Shown here in pieces: positions 49,865-58,303 of a stretch of 64,000 nucleotides of DNA (its first letter is position 1; each line of letters starts with the position of its first letter). This DNA is from DASWOJ01 sp964250755 (GTDB lineage: Bacteria > Pseudomonadota > Alphaproteobacteria > Acetobacterales > Acetobacteraceae). Under the pieces are notes generated by a model. That model had not been told where the DNA came from. It ran no database searches and saw only the letters and a program-made list of their open reading frames with translations. Made by a program: the position numbers and the translations under genes. The DNA lies in assembly GCA_964250755.1 (NCBI GenBank), contig CAXUHB010000019.1, positions 5,053 to 69,052 of the forward strand. The letters run 5' to 3'.

Positions 49865-50040
49865 GCGCTTGCTTCTCCCTCTCCCTCTCCCTCCGGGAGA
49901 GGGCCGGGGTGAGGGAAGGGCAACCAGCGCTGGCTTATATGATGCAAGCTGGGACAGTGCCCCACTTGGCTGGAGTTGCTCTGCTGGACTTCCCTCACCC
50001 CGACCCTCTCCCGGAGGGAGAGGGAGAAGCAAGCAGTCCG
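49865..50040. repeat. Family-A composite inverted repeat, copy 5
   Basis: The longest copy; outer ends GCTTGCTTCTCCCTCTCCC and GGGAGAGGGAGAAGCAAGC are perfect inverted repeats. It lies between flgG and flgA in their operon and provides the only visible ribosome site for flgA. Confidence 0.9.
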
Positions 50041-50061
50041 CGCCTATGTCCCTCATCCCTA

Positions 50062-50847
50062 TCACCGCAGGTTCGTAAGCGTGGACTGCATCTGGTCGCT
50101 CGTCGTGATGACCCGGCTGTTCATCTCGTAGGCCCGCTGCGCCGTGATCAGGTTGGTGATCTCCGTCACCACGTTGACGTTGCTGCTCTCGACGAAGCCC
50201 TGCATGACGCTGCCGAAGCCGGGACTGTTGGGCGTGCCCGTCACCGCCGCGCCGGAGGCGGCGCTGGCGATCAGCAGGTTGTCGCCCTGCGCCTCCAGCC
50301 CGGCGTCGTTCGGGAAGGTGGCCAACTGCACGGTCCCGACGGTCTGCGGCGCGGTGGTGCCGTCTATCTTCACCTGGACCTCGCCCCCGGCGTTGATGGT
50401 CACGTCCCGCGCGTTGGTGGGGATGGTGATGCCGGGTGCGACGGGGTAGCCGTCCGCCGTCACGATCTGGCCGTCCGGCGACAGGCTGAAGGTGCCGTCC
50501 CGGGTGTAGGCCGTCTCCCCGCTGGGCAGCGTCACCTGGAAGTGGCCGTGGCCGCGTATCGCCAGGTCCAGGCTGTTGCTGGTCTGCTGCAGGTTGCCCT
50601 GCTCGCCGATGCGGTAGATGGCGGCGGTCTTCACGCCCAGGCCCACCTGCGCCCCGGACGGCACGACGGTGCCGTTGTCCGAACTGTTGGAGCCGACGCG
50701 GCGCAGGTTCTGGTAGATCAGGTCTTGGAACTCGGCCCGGCGGCGCTTGAAGCCGGTCGTGGTCATGTTGGCGATGTTGTTGCTGATGACCTCCACGTTG
50801 GTCTGCTGCGCCTGCATCCCGGTGCCGGCGATGTCCAGGGAGCGCAT
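50062..50847 (-). CDS. flgG: Flagellar distal rod protein
   Basis: A 261-residue rod protein. MRSLDIAGTGMQAQQTNVEVISNNIANMTTTGFKRRRAEFQDLIYQ and the C-terminal VVTEITNLITAQRAYEMNSRVITTSDQMQSTL are the FlgG hallmarks. The N- and C-terminal helices form the rod tube after type III export. It starts 3 nt after flgF. Full length. Confidence 0.98.
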   Translation of the reverse strand: MRSLDIAGTGMQAQQTNVEVISNNIANMTTTGFKRRRAEFQDLIYQNLRRVGSNSSDNGTVVPSGAQVGLGVKTAAIYRIGEQGNLQQTSNSLDLAIRGHGHFQVTLPSGETAYTRDGTFSLSPDGQIVTADGYPVAPGITIPTNARDVTINAGGEVQVKIDGTTAPQTVGTVQLATFPNDAGLEAQGDNLLIASAASGAAVTGTPNSPGFGSVMQGFVESSNVNVVTEITNLITAQRAYEMNSRVITTSDQMQSTLTNLR

Positions 50848-50850
50848 GGG

Positions 50851-51591
50851 CTACGTGCCCCGCCGGGTGATCTTGTCTATGGCGGACTGCATCCGGTCGG
50901 CCTCCCCCTGCACGAACTGGCTGGTGAACTGGAACTGCCGCAGGTCCGCCATCATGCGCGTCATCTCCATCACGGGCTGCACGTTGCTGTCCTCGACCGC
51001 GCCCTGGATCAGGCGGGGCTGGGCCACGGGGTTGGTTGGGCTGTCGGCGCGGAGCGTCCGCGCACCCTCCAGCGTCATGCGGTTGGGATCGTCGGGCCGC
51101 ACGACGCCAACCTGGCCCAGCCGCCCGTTCTGGCTGCTGACGGTGCCGTCCGCGGTAATGGTGAGGTTCGTGTCGGCCGGGGACAGCCGCACCGGTTGCC
51201 CGGCGCGGTCCAGCAGCGCGTTGCCGCTGGCGTCCCCCAGCCGCCCGTCCGCCATGGGCGAGAACCGGCCGGCGCGCGTCAGCCGCGGCCCGCGCGGGGT
51301 GTCCACCGTGAAGTAGCCGTCCCCGCCCAGCGCCAGGTCCAGCGGGTTGCCGGTGTGCTGCACGGGGCCGGCCTGCTGCTCCCGGTAGGTGGCGCGGTCC
51401 TGCGTGAAGGCCACGGTGCCGCCGCCGCGGGGCGGGTCGGTGCGGGTCTGGCGGCTGAGCCAGTCGCTGAACACCATCCGCTCCGCCTTGAAGCCGGAGG
51501 TGCTGGCGTTGGCGAGGTTGGTGGCTGTCACGTCCAGGGCGCGCTGCTGCGCGACCAGGCGGGACAGGGCGATGTTGGTGGTGAGTTCCAT
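50851..51591 (-). CDS. flgF: Flagellar proximal rod protein
   Basis: A 246-residue rod protein: TTNIALSRLVAQQRALDVTATNLANASTSGFKAER at the N-terminus, DLALGGDGYFTVDTPRG in the middle, and MTRMMADLRQFQFTSQFVQGEADRMQSAIDKI at the end. GGAGG lies 5 nt before the ATG at 51591. It is first in flgF-flgG-flgA-flgH, behind a consensus sigma-54 promoter at 51624-51638. Confidence 0.96.
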   Translation of the reverse strand: MELTTNIALSRLVAQQRALDVTATNLANASTSGFKAERMVFSDWLSRQTRTDPPRGGGTVAFTQDRATYREQQAGPVQHTGNPLDLALGGDGYFTVDTPRGPRLTRAGRFSPMADGRLGDASGNALLDRAGQPVRLSPADTNLTITADGTVSSQNGRLGQVGVVRPDDPNRMTLEGARTLRADSPTNPVAQPRLIQGAVEDSNVQPVMEMTRMMADLRQFQFTSQFVQGEADRMQSAIDKITRRGT

Positions 51592-51623
51592 GCGGGCCTC
51601 CGAGGGGCGTTGCGGCCTCTGGC

Positions 51624-51638
51624 GCAAGCCGCGTGCCA
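51624..51638 (-). promoter_or_regulatory. Sigma-54 promoter of flgF operon
   Basis: TGGCACGCGGCTTGC on the minus strand, consensus GG-N10-GC, identical to the flgI promoter. The expected start site is about 20 nt before flgF, just ahead of its GGAGG. Confidence 0.85.
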
Positions 51639-51774
51639 GCCCTGGGCGCCCGGCAGGTGGGCGTTTGCTGCCGTGCCAGGCCGGTACCCGGCGGAAAATG
51701 CCGGGCCGAGTCCGCCGCACACCATTGCTTAACTACCCGCCCCCAAGCTGCGCGGGGCATCGGGGGCGCATGAC

Positions 51775-52308
51775 ATGGCGGTGGGTGGGACGGCGGCAGC
51801 GGCGGACGGGGCGGCTGGTGCGCCGGCCAGGGGGGGCGGCAAGCGCAAGCTGCTGCTGATTGCCCTGCCGGTGCTGCTGCTGGGCGGCGGCGGGGCCGGG
51901 GCGTGGTTCTCCGGCGTGCTGCCGAAGCTGCTGGGCCGCGGCGAGGCGGCTGCGCACGGCGAGGGCCATGCGGAGAAGGCCGGAGAGAAGGCGGAGGCGT
52001 CCAAGGCCCCGGCCTTCATGGACCTGCCGGAGATCGTCGCGAACCTGAACGCGGGCCGCCGCACCGCCTTCATCAAGCTGAAGGCCAAGTTCGAGCTGTC
52101 GAAACCCGAGGACGCCGTGGCGCTGCAAGCCGCGATGCCCCGCATCGTGGACCTGTTCCAGTCCTACCTGCGGGAGATGCGTCCGGAGGAGCTGCGCGGC
52201 ACAGCCGGCACCTACCGCCTGCGGGAGGAGCTGATCGCCCGCACCAACATCGCCGCCCATCCCGCGCGGGTGCTGAACGTCTTGTTCACGGAAATGCTGG
52301 TGCAATAG
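51775..52308 (+). CDS. fliL: Flagellar basal body-associated protein FliL
   Basis: A 177-residue inner-membrane protein with a basic start, one helix (KLLLIALPVLLLGGGGAGAWF) and a periplasmic stomatin-like domain (FMDLPEIVANLN, FIKLKAKFELSKPEDAVALQAAMPRIVDLFQSYLREMRPEEL). It stabilises the stator ring. It heads a plus-strand set of four flagellar genes and is divergent from flgF. Confidence 0.95.
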   Translation: MAVGGTAAAADGAAGAPARGGGKRKLLLIALPVLLLGGGGAGAWFSGVLPKLLGRGEAAAHGEGHAEKAGEKAEASKAPAFMDLPEIVANLNAGRRTAFIKLKAKFELSKPEDAVALQAAMPRIVDLFQSYLREMRPEELRGTAGTYRLREELIARTNIAAHPARVLNVLFTEMLVQ

Positions 52309-52331
52309 CGGCGCAGGCAGGGGGTCCCACG

Positions 52332-52757
52332 ATGGGCGCGGTGGATTGGGTGCTGGAACTGGTGCTGATCGGCCTGCTGGTGCTGACCCTGCTGCACGCC
52401 CTGCGGCTGGAGCGTGCGCTGTCGGCCCTGCGGCGGGACCGCTCGGCGCTCGGGGACGCCGTCGCGGGCTTCGACCAGAGCGCGCGGGCGGCGGAGCAAG
52501 GGATCGGCAAGCTGAACAGCCTGACGGGGGAGGCGGCGAAGCAGGTGGCGCGCAAAATCGAGCAGGCGTCCGCCTTGAAAGATGACCTGGCCTTTCTGGC
52601 GGAGCGGGGGGAGCACCTGGCCGACCGGCTGGAGGCGGCGGTGCGCGCCGGGCGCGCGATGGAGGGCCTGAAGGCCGCACCGGGCGGCGAAGCCCCGCCG
52701 CGCCCGCGCAGCAGCGCCGAGCGGGACTTGCTGCAAGCGTTGCGGGGGACGCGATGA
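52332..52757 (+). CDS. DUF6468-type flagellar-associated protein
   Basis: A 141-residue protein with one N-terminal helix (VLELVLIGLLVLTLLHALRLERAL) and a long coiled-coil segment (LEAAVRAG, AEQGIGKLNSLTGEAAKQVARKIEQAS). It matches the DUF6468 proteins that lie between fliL and motE-like genes in Rhodospirillales. The molecular role is unknown. It overlaps the next gene by 4 nt. Confidence 0.82.
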   Translation: MGAVDWVLELVLIGLLVLTLLHALRLERALSALRRDRSALGDAVAGFDQSARAAEQGIGKLNSLTGEAAKQVARKIEQASALKDDLAFLAERGEHLADRLEAAVRAGRAMEGLKAAPGGEAPPRPRSSAERDLLQALRGTR

Positions 52758-53533
52758 TGCCGGGCTGGGTGTCCGTGCGCGGCGCGCTCCGCCCATTGCC
52801 GCTGGCATGCGCGGCGATGGCGCTGCTGCTGCTGGTCAAGACGCGGGAGGTCGTGCAGGCCTTGGGCGGTGCGCCGGCAGCCATCGTCAGCGCCGGGCGG
52901 GCCGTGGTGCCCGCGGCGCAGGCGGCGGCGCATGGGGAGGCGCCGCCTGCAAAGCCCCCCGCGCCGCCCGCCGCCACGGCTCCTGCGCCGGCCCCGGCTG
53001 CGCCTGCTGCTCCGGCCCCGCCCGTTGCGTCGGTGCCGCCGGTGGCGGTGGAGCCGCCGGTCAGCGACGCCGAGCGTGCGCTGCTGCTGGATCTGCGCGC
53101 CCGCCGGACTCAGATCGAGGCGCGGGAGCAGGCGCTGGCCACCCGCGACGCCGTGCTGGCCGCGGCGGAGAAGCGCATCGGCGAGCGCGTGGAGCAGCTG
53201 CAGGCCTTGCAGGCCCGGCTGGAGGCGATGGAGGCAGCCCGGCGCGAGCGGGACGACGCCAACTGGCGCGGCCTGGTCAAGACCTACGAGGTCATGCGCC
53301 CGCGCGACGCCGCCGCCATCCTGAACGAACTGGAGATGCCGGTGCTGCTGCAGGTGCTGGACCGCATGAAGGAGGGGAAGGCGGCAGTGCTGCTGGCGGC
53401 CATGCTGCCCGACCGCGCCCGTGCGGCGACGGCGCAGTTGGCGGCCATGCGCACCCGTGCGGTGGCGCCGCCGGCCGTGCCGGACGCACCTGCCGTGCAC
53501 ACCGCCCCGGCACGGCCGGGCGTACCGGGATGA
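52754..53533 (+). CDS. MotE-like flagellar protein with MgtE-N domain
   Basis: A 259-residue protein: one N-terminal helix, a long Ala/Pro-rich linker (about 60-110), a coiled coil (LLDLRARRTQIEAREQALATRDAVLAAAEKRIGERVEQLQ) and an MgtE-N-like domain (LVKTYEVMRPRDAAAILNELEMPVLLQVLDRMKEGKAAVLLAAM). This is the architecture of rhizobial MotE, a periplasmic chaperone for the motility protein MotC. It overlaps its neighbours on both sides. Confidence 0.85.
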   Translation: MMPGWVSVRGALRPLPLACAAMALLLLVKTREVVQALGGAPAAIVSAGRAVVPAAQAAAHGEAPPAKPPAPPAATAPAPAPAAPAAPAPPVASVPPVAVEPPVSDAERALLLDLRARRTQIEAREQALATRDAVLAAAEKRIGERVEQLQALQARLEAMEAARRERDDANWRGLVKTYEVMRPRDAAAILNELEMPVLLQVLDRMKEGKAAVLLAAMLPDRARAATAQLAAMRTRAVAPPAVPDAPAVHTAPARPGVPG

Positions 53534-56409
53534 CAGTGCCACTTCGGTGGACGCCGTTGGGGTGGGCGGCCCTGGCGGCCTTGGCGCCTTGGGCTGCGCT
53601 GGCGGACACCGCCGCGGTTCGCGTGGCGGATCACCCGGGCTTCGGGCGGGTCGTGTTCGAGTTCGCGGCCCCAACCCCGTATGAGATGGCGGTGGACGGG
53701 GATCGGGTGATCCTGGTGTTCGACGGTGCGCCGGTGATCGGCCCGGCGGGCGCCCCGCCGCGCAACGTGCGCCTGATGCAGGGCGGGACGGGGTCGGCGA
53801 CGCTGGTGCTCAGCCCCGGGGCGCGGGCGCGGGCGGTGGCCATGGGCAACCGGGTGGTGCTGGACATCATGGACCCTGCCCGGGACCCGCCCCGGATGGC
53901 ACGGGCCGCCGCGTCACCCGCCATGCCGTTCCGCCCCGCCCCGCCCCCTGGGAACCCAGCCCCGCCCGAGGCCGCGCCGGCCATCCCCGTACAGCAGGAT
54001 GCGCTGCCCGGGCCGGCTGCTGCACTTCTCGGCAACGGCAGTCCGGCCCGGGGCGGGGAGGAGCCGGCCGGCGTGCGGTTCGCGCCAAGCGTCCGGGCGG
54101 GGCAGGAGGCCGTGCCCCGGTTGCCCTCCGTGCTCGAACCGCCGCCGGCCAGCCAGGCGGGCCAGGCAGCGGCCATGCCCAGCACACCGGCAGGGCCTGC
54201 CTCCCAGCCCAGCGACGCCGGCCCGTCCCTGGCGTCCCTTGTGGTGCCTCTTGACGCAGGAGTCGGCGCTGCGGCGCTGCGGCGCGGCGCTGTGGCGTTG
54301 GTTGTGTTCGACAGCCCGGCTGCGGTGGATGAGGCGCGGCTGCGCCGTCTGCGGGGGTTCGAGCAGGCCGTGGTCACGACAGGCCCGGCAGCAACGGTCG
54401 TGCAGGTGCCAGCCCCGCCGGACGGCATCGGCCTGGCGCGGGAGGCCCGGGGCTGGCGCATCGCGGCCAAGTCCGCGCCGTCCGCCGCCGTGCTGGTGGG
54501 CGGTGCGGGCGCCGCGGCTGACCCGGGCGGGGGCGTGCTGGTGGCGCTGGCCCAGCCTGGCCGAACCGTTGCCGTCGCTGATCCCGCAACCGGCGGCGCG
54601 CTCCTGGTCGGCACCGCCAACCCTCCGTCCGGAGCCGCCGCTTACGTCCAGGCCGGGCTGAACGCCCCTGGTGCGGCGGTGCTGCCGACCTGGGCCGGCG
54701 TCGCGGTCGAGCCGTTTGCGGATGATGTCGTGCTGCGTGCCGCCCCTGGCGGGTTCGTGCTGGGGTCGTCCGGGGTGTCCGCCTCCCCGGCCATGCCCGC
54801 CGTTGCGCTGACCAGGCGCTTCGACTTTCCCAACCAGCCCGTGCCGGCGCTGCTGCAGCGGCTGCGCGCGGCAGCCGGAGGGGCCGCGGCGGCCGCTCCG
54901 CGGGCGCGGAGCGCCGGGCGGCTGGCGACGGCGCAGGCGATGATCTCGCTTGGGCTTGGGGCGGAAGCGGCGTCGGTGCTGGCGCTGGCGGCAGCGGACG
55001 ACCCGGCTGCGGCCGCCAGTCCCGACCTGCTCGGCCTGTCCGCCATAGCCGCGCTGCTGGCCGGGCGGCTGGACGGCGCGGCGGGACTGGACGCGCCGGG
55101 GCTGGACGGGTCGGACGAGGCCGCGCTTTGGCGCGGGGTGAGGGACGCGATGCTGGGCCGGCAGGACGCGGCGGCGCGCGCGCTGCCGTCGCTGATGCCG
55201 CTGGCGCTGTCCTACCCGGCGCCGCTCCAGGACCGCATCCTGCCCATCATTGCCGAGGCGGCGGTGCAGGCGGGCCAGCCCCTTCCCGCCCTCCCAGATT
55301 TACCGGCCCTGGCCTATGCGCGTGCGCTGCAATTGGAGCGCGATGGAAAGCTGGAGGCGGCGCTGGACGCCCTGGATGCGCTTGCGTCCGGGCGGGACCA
55401 GCTCGACCAGGTGCGGGCCGGCGCCCGCGCGGCCGAGCTGCGGCTGGGGTCGGGACGCATGGACGCCGCCGCAGCCGGCGCGGCGATGACCCGCCTGGTT
55501 GCGGCGTGGCGCGGCGACATGCGGGAGCTGTCCACCCGGCTGCGCGCCGCGGAGCTGTTCGGCCAAGCCGGCGCGTGGCGGACCGCCCTGGATCTGCTGC
55601 GGGAGACATCGGCGCTGTTCCCTGACGCGGGGCCTGCGTTGCGGGCACGGATGGCAGGGGTGTTCGGCACGTTCCTGAGCAACGGGCAGGCAGTGCCGCC
55701 GGCAGAGGTCGTCACGCTGGTGGCGGACTTCGCCGAGCTTGTGCCGGCTGGGACCGAGGTGGCGGGGCTGCTGACGGACAAGCTGCTCGACCTGGACCTG
55801 ACCGACCGGGCGCGGGTGCTGCTGCAGGCGCGGGTCGCGGCGGCTCCGCCCGGGCTGGTGCGGGCCGGGCTGGGCCACCGTTTGGCGATGCTGCAGTTGG
55901 AGGGCGGGGACGGTGCGGCCGCCGAGCGCACGCTGGCGACGTCGGAGGCAGAAGGCGTGCCGGAGCGGCTGGCGCTGGAGCGGGCGCTGCTGCGGGCCAA
56001 GGTCCGGGCCGGCCGCGGCGACCCGGCCGGTGCAGCGGGCGGCTTGAGCGGGCTGGCGGGGCCGGCCGCGGACGACCTGCGGGCTAGGCTGTTGGAGCAG
56101 GCGGGGGACTGGCGCGGCGCCGGGGCAGCGCTGGACAGCCTGGCCGCGCACGTCCTGCCGACGGACGGCCCGATCCCGGACACTTTTGCGGACCTGATCA
56201 TGCGGAGGGCGAGCGCCGCGGTGCAGGCCGGGGATGCCGGCGTGCTGCGTGACCTGAACGCCCGTTACGCCGGGCGGATGTCCGGCCCGCGGCGAGAGGT
56301 GTTCCGGTTGCTGACCGCCGCGCCGGTGGCCGGCACGTCCGACCTGCCGCGCGCGGCAGGAGAAATCGCACTGGCCCGGGCGGTTCCGGCGGGGGTTGGC
56401 GGGCGTTAG
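53530..56409 (+). CDS. Large exported AMIN/TPR-like flagellar-locus protein
   Basis: A 959-residue protein. A signal peptide (LGWAALAALAPWAALA) is followed by an AMIN-like beta module (AVRVADHPGFGRVVFEFAAPTPYEM..VILVFDG), a disordered Pro/Ala region (about 115-230), a beta-rich part, and from about residue 430 a helical, TPR-like superhelix rich in Ala and Leu. AMIN domains bind peptidoglycan, so a periplasmic scaffold role near the motor is plausible. ATGA overlap with the MotE-like gene ties it to flagella. Similar proteins in this position occur in related bacteria but their job is undefined. Confidence 0.8.
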   Translation: MTVPLRWTPLGWAALAALAPWAALADTAAVRVADHPGFGRVVFEFAAPTPYEMAVDGDRVILVFDGAPVIGPAGAPPRNVRLMQGGTGSATLVLSPGARARAVAMGNRVVLDIMDPARDPPRMARAAASPAMPFRPAPPPGNPAPPEAAPAIPVQQDALPGPAAALLGNGSPARGGEEPAGVRFAPSVRAGQEAVPRLPSVLEPPPASQAGQAAAMPSTPAGPASQPSDAGPSLASLVVPLDAGVGAAALRRGAVALVVFDSPAAVDEARLRRLRGFEQAVVTTGPAATVVQVPAPPDGIGLAREARGWRIAAKSAPSAAVLVGGAGAAADPGGGVLVALAQPGRTVAVADPATGGALLVGTANPPSGAAAYVQAGLNAPGAAVLPTWAGVAVEPFADDVVLRAAPGGFVLGSSGVSASPAMPAVALTRRFDFPNQPVPALLQRLRAAAGGAAAAAPRARSAGRLATAQAMISLGLGAEAASVLALAAADDPAAAASPDLLGLSAIAALLAGRLDGAAGLDAPGLDGSDEAALWRGVRDAMLGRQDAAARALPSLMPLALSYPAPLQDRILPIIAEAAVQAGQPLPALPDLPALAYARALQLERDGKLEAALDALDALASGRDQLDQVRAGARAAELRLGSGRMDAAAAGAAMTRLVAAWRGDMRELSTRLRAAELFGQAGAWRTALDLLRETSALFPDAGPALRARMAGVFGTFLSNGQAVPPAEVVTLVADFAELVPAGTEVAGLLTDKLLDLDLTDRARVLLQARVAAAPPGLVRAGLGHRLAMLQLEGGDGAAAERTLATSEAEGVPERLALERALLRAKVRAGRGDPAGAAGGLSGLAGPAADDLRARLLEQAGDWRGAGAALDSLAAHVLPTDGPIPDTFADLIMRRASAAVQAGDAGVLRDLNARYAGRMSGPRREVFRLLTAAPVAGTSDLPRAAGEIALARAVPAGVGGR

Positions 56410-56570
56410 ATTAAGATTTGTTGGCGTAACAATTAGCCGTCCCCCGCAACGCGCATCGCTTGCAGGGCCAAATTCACTTGCGTTCTCCGTCTTATACCTC
56501 TAGATCGTCGGCCCTTGGCCCTAGGGTGCGATCCCGCACAACAGGCCATCTGCTGGTTTGGGGGTACGTG

Positions 56571-57035
56571 ATGAACGCACTTGCTCAACTGGGGATGGTC
56601 TCGGAACTTCCGAGCGAAAACCAGACGATTGCAAGCTTTCGGTCCTTTGAGGGTGAGGACCGGAAAGATTACTTTGTGGAGCGGGACGGCATGAAGTTTG
56701 CCGGAACCCATCTCCTGGTTGATCTCTGGGGAGCGACCAATTTGGCCGATCCCTCGCTGATTGATGCGGCACTGCGTGACGCGGCAATCCGCGCAGGGGC
56801 GACGATCCTGCACAGCCACTTCCACCACTTCACGCCCAACGGCGGCGTGTCGGGCGTGGTCGTGCTGGCAGAGAGCCACATTTCGATCCACACATGGCCG
56901 GAGCGCAATTTCGCTGCGGTGGACATCTTCATGTGCGGGGCGTGCGACCCGCACGACGCCGTGCCGGTCCTGCGCAGCGCGTTCCATCCGGAACGGGTCG
57001 TGCTGGACGAGCAGCGGCGCGGCCGGGTCTCCTAG
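56571..57035 (+). CDS. speH: S-adenosylmethionine decarboxylase proenzyme
   Basis: A 154-residue class 1B AdoMet decarboxylase giving the aminopropyl donor for spermidine. The self-cleavage site is LAES/HISIHTWPE, with the Ser at about 102 becoming the pyruvoyl group. HSHFHHFTPNGGVSGVVVL and DIFMCGACDPHDAV hold the other catalytic residues. An N-terminal extension of about 40 residues precedes the core. The ATG at 56571 is preceded by GGGGGTACGTG. It is followed by speE. Confidence 0.96.
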   Translation: MNALAQLGMVSELPSENQTIASFRSFEGEDRKDYFVERDGMKFAGTHLLVDLWGATNLADPSLIDAALRDAAIRAGATILHSHFHHFTPNGGVSGVVVLAESHISIHTWPERNFAAVDIFMCGACDPHDAVPVLRSAFHPERVVLDEQRRGRVS

Positions 57036-57116
57036 CAGCATCGTACCGCAGCGCTGACCTGCCCGGAGACTAGAACCGGGACAGGGTGGCGCTGCGCGTT
57101 CGCTTTGGAGGCAGGC

Positions 57117-57998
57117 ATGGGAGACTGGCTGAATGAAGCGCTGTATCCCGACTGGGGACAGCGGTTCCGGGTGCTGCACCGGCTGATCCAGGTTCGCAGC
57201 GCGCACCAGCACATCGAGGTCGTCGAAACCGCCTCGCACGGGCGGGTGCTGATGCTGGACGGGGCGGTGCAGATCACCGAAGCCGACGAGTTCGTCTATC
57301 AGGAAATGCTGGCGCATGTTCCGCTGCTTGCGCATGGCGCGGCCGAACGGGTGCTCATCATCGGCGCCGGGGACGGCGGGGTGCTGCGCCGGGTGCTGCA
57401 GCACCGCAGAGTGGAGCAGGCCGTCATGGTCGAGATTGATGGCGAAGTCATGCGCCTCTGCCGGGAGCACCTGCCCGGCATCGGCGGGGATGCCTGGACC
57501 GACCCGCGGGCGCAAGTCATCACCGGCGACGGCATCGCTCATGTGGCTGCGGCGGCGACAGGATCCTATGATGTCATTATCGTGGACAGCACCGACCCCG
57601 TGGGCGTGGGTGAGGCGCTGTTCACGGCTGCGTTCTACGCCGATTGCGCCCGTGTGCTGTCGGCTGGCGGCGTCGTGGTGAACCAGGCCGGCGTGCCCTT
57701 CATGCAGCCAGACGAGTTGCGGGAGACGAGCCTGCGCCGGGCAGAGGCGTTCCCATATGTGTCGGCCTACACCGCGGCGGTTCCGACCTACGTCGGCGGG
57801 CTGATGGCGCTTGGGTTCGCGGCCAAGGTCCCCGGGCTGGACCAAGTGCCCCCTTCAGCCCTCCACGCCCGCGCAGAGGCAGCGGGCATATTGGGCGTCA
57901 CCCGCTATTGGACCCCGGAGGTCCACGCAGCGGCTTTCCACCTGCCGCCGTACATCGCTGACCTTCTTCCCCCAAACGGTGCCGCGCCGGCTGGCTGA
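57117..57998 (+). CDS. speE: Spermidine synthase
   Basis: A 293-residue polyamine aminopropyltransferase: NEALYPDWGQRFRV, MLDGAVQITEADEFVYQEMLAHVPLLAHG, SAM motif VLIIGAGDGGVLRRVL and the catalytic VDSTDPVGVGEALF. It uses the SpeH product to convert putrescine to spermidine in the cytosol. GGAGGCAGGC stands directly before the ATG at 57117, which outranks the in-frame ATG at 57105. The speH-speE order is standard. Confidence 0.97.
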   Translation: MGDWLNEALYPDWGQRFRVLHRLIQVRSAHQHIEVVETASHGRVLMLDGAVQITEADEFVYQEMLAHVPLLAHGAAERVLIIGAGDGGVLRRVLQHRRVEQAVMVEIDGEVMRLCREHLPGIGGDAWTDPRAQVITGDGIAHVAAAATGSYDVIIVDSTDPVGVGEALFTAAFYADCARVLSAGGVVVNQAGVPFMQPDELRETSLRRAEAFPYVSAYTAAVPTYVGGLMALGFAAKVPGLDQVPPSALHARAEAAGILGVTRYWTPEVHAAAFHLPPYIADLLPPNGAAPAG

Positions 57999-58043
57999 CA
58001 CCCGATTTGCTGGGCGGGCGCCGGCGCGGCTAGCGGGGCGAGA

Positions 58044-58241
58044 CTACTGCCGTCCGCGCTCGTCCGCTTCGGGCGCCTGCTCGTGCTTGCTGCCGCCGGG
58101 TTCTAGGGTTTCCGCGCCGCTGCGCGTGCCGCCGAAGCGGTCGGCGCCATTCTCGTCCTCGGCGCCGGGCTTCTTGTGGTTGCCGGTGTTCTGCTCGTCG
58201 TCGGTGTGCTTGATGGTCTCTTCGGTGTGGGGCTGCTTCAT
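58044..58241 (-). CDS. Small disordered hydrophilic protein
   Basis: A 65-residue, highly charged protein (KQPHTEETIKHTDDEQNTGN.. to ..HEQAPEADERGRQ) with no hydrophobic core, predicted disordered. AAGGAG lies 6 nt before the ATG, a near-ideal ribosome site, and it stands alone between speE and fliP, which supports it as real. It lies downstream of fliP in the same direction (62 nt gap), so it may be the last gene of that transcript. Family not recognised. Confidence 0.65.
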   Translation of the reverse strand: MKQPHTEETIKHTDDEQNTGNHKKPGAEDENGADRFGGTRSGAETLEPGGSKHEQAPEADERGRQ

Positions 58242-58303
58242 GGCGCGCTCCTTCTGGGCTGCGCCGCTGCAACGCGCCGCCGCACGCAGGTTTCCCGGAG
58301 AGG

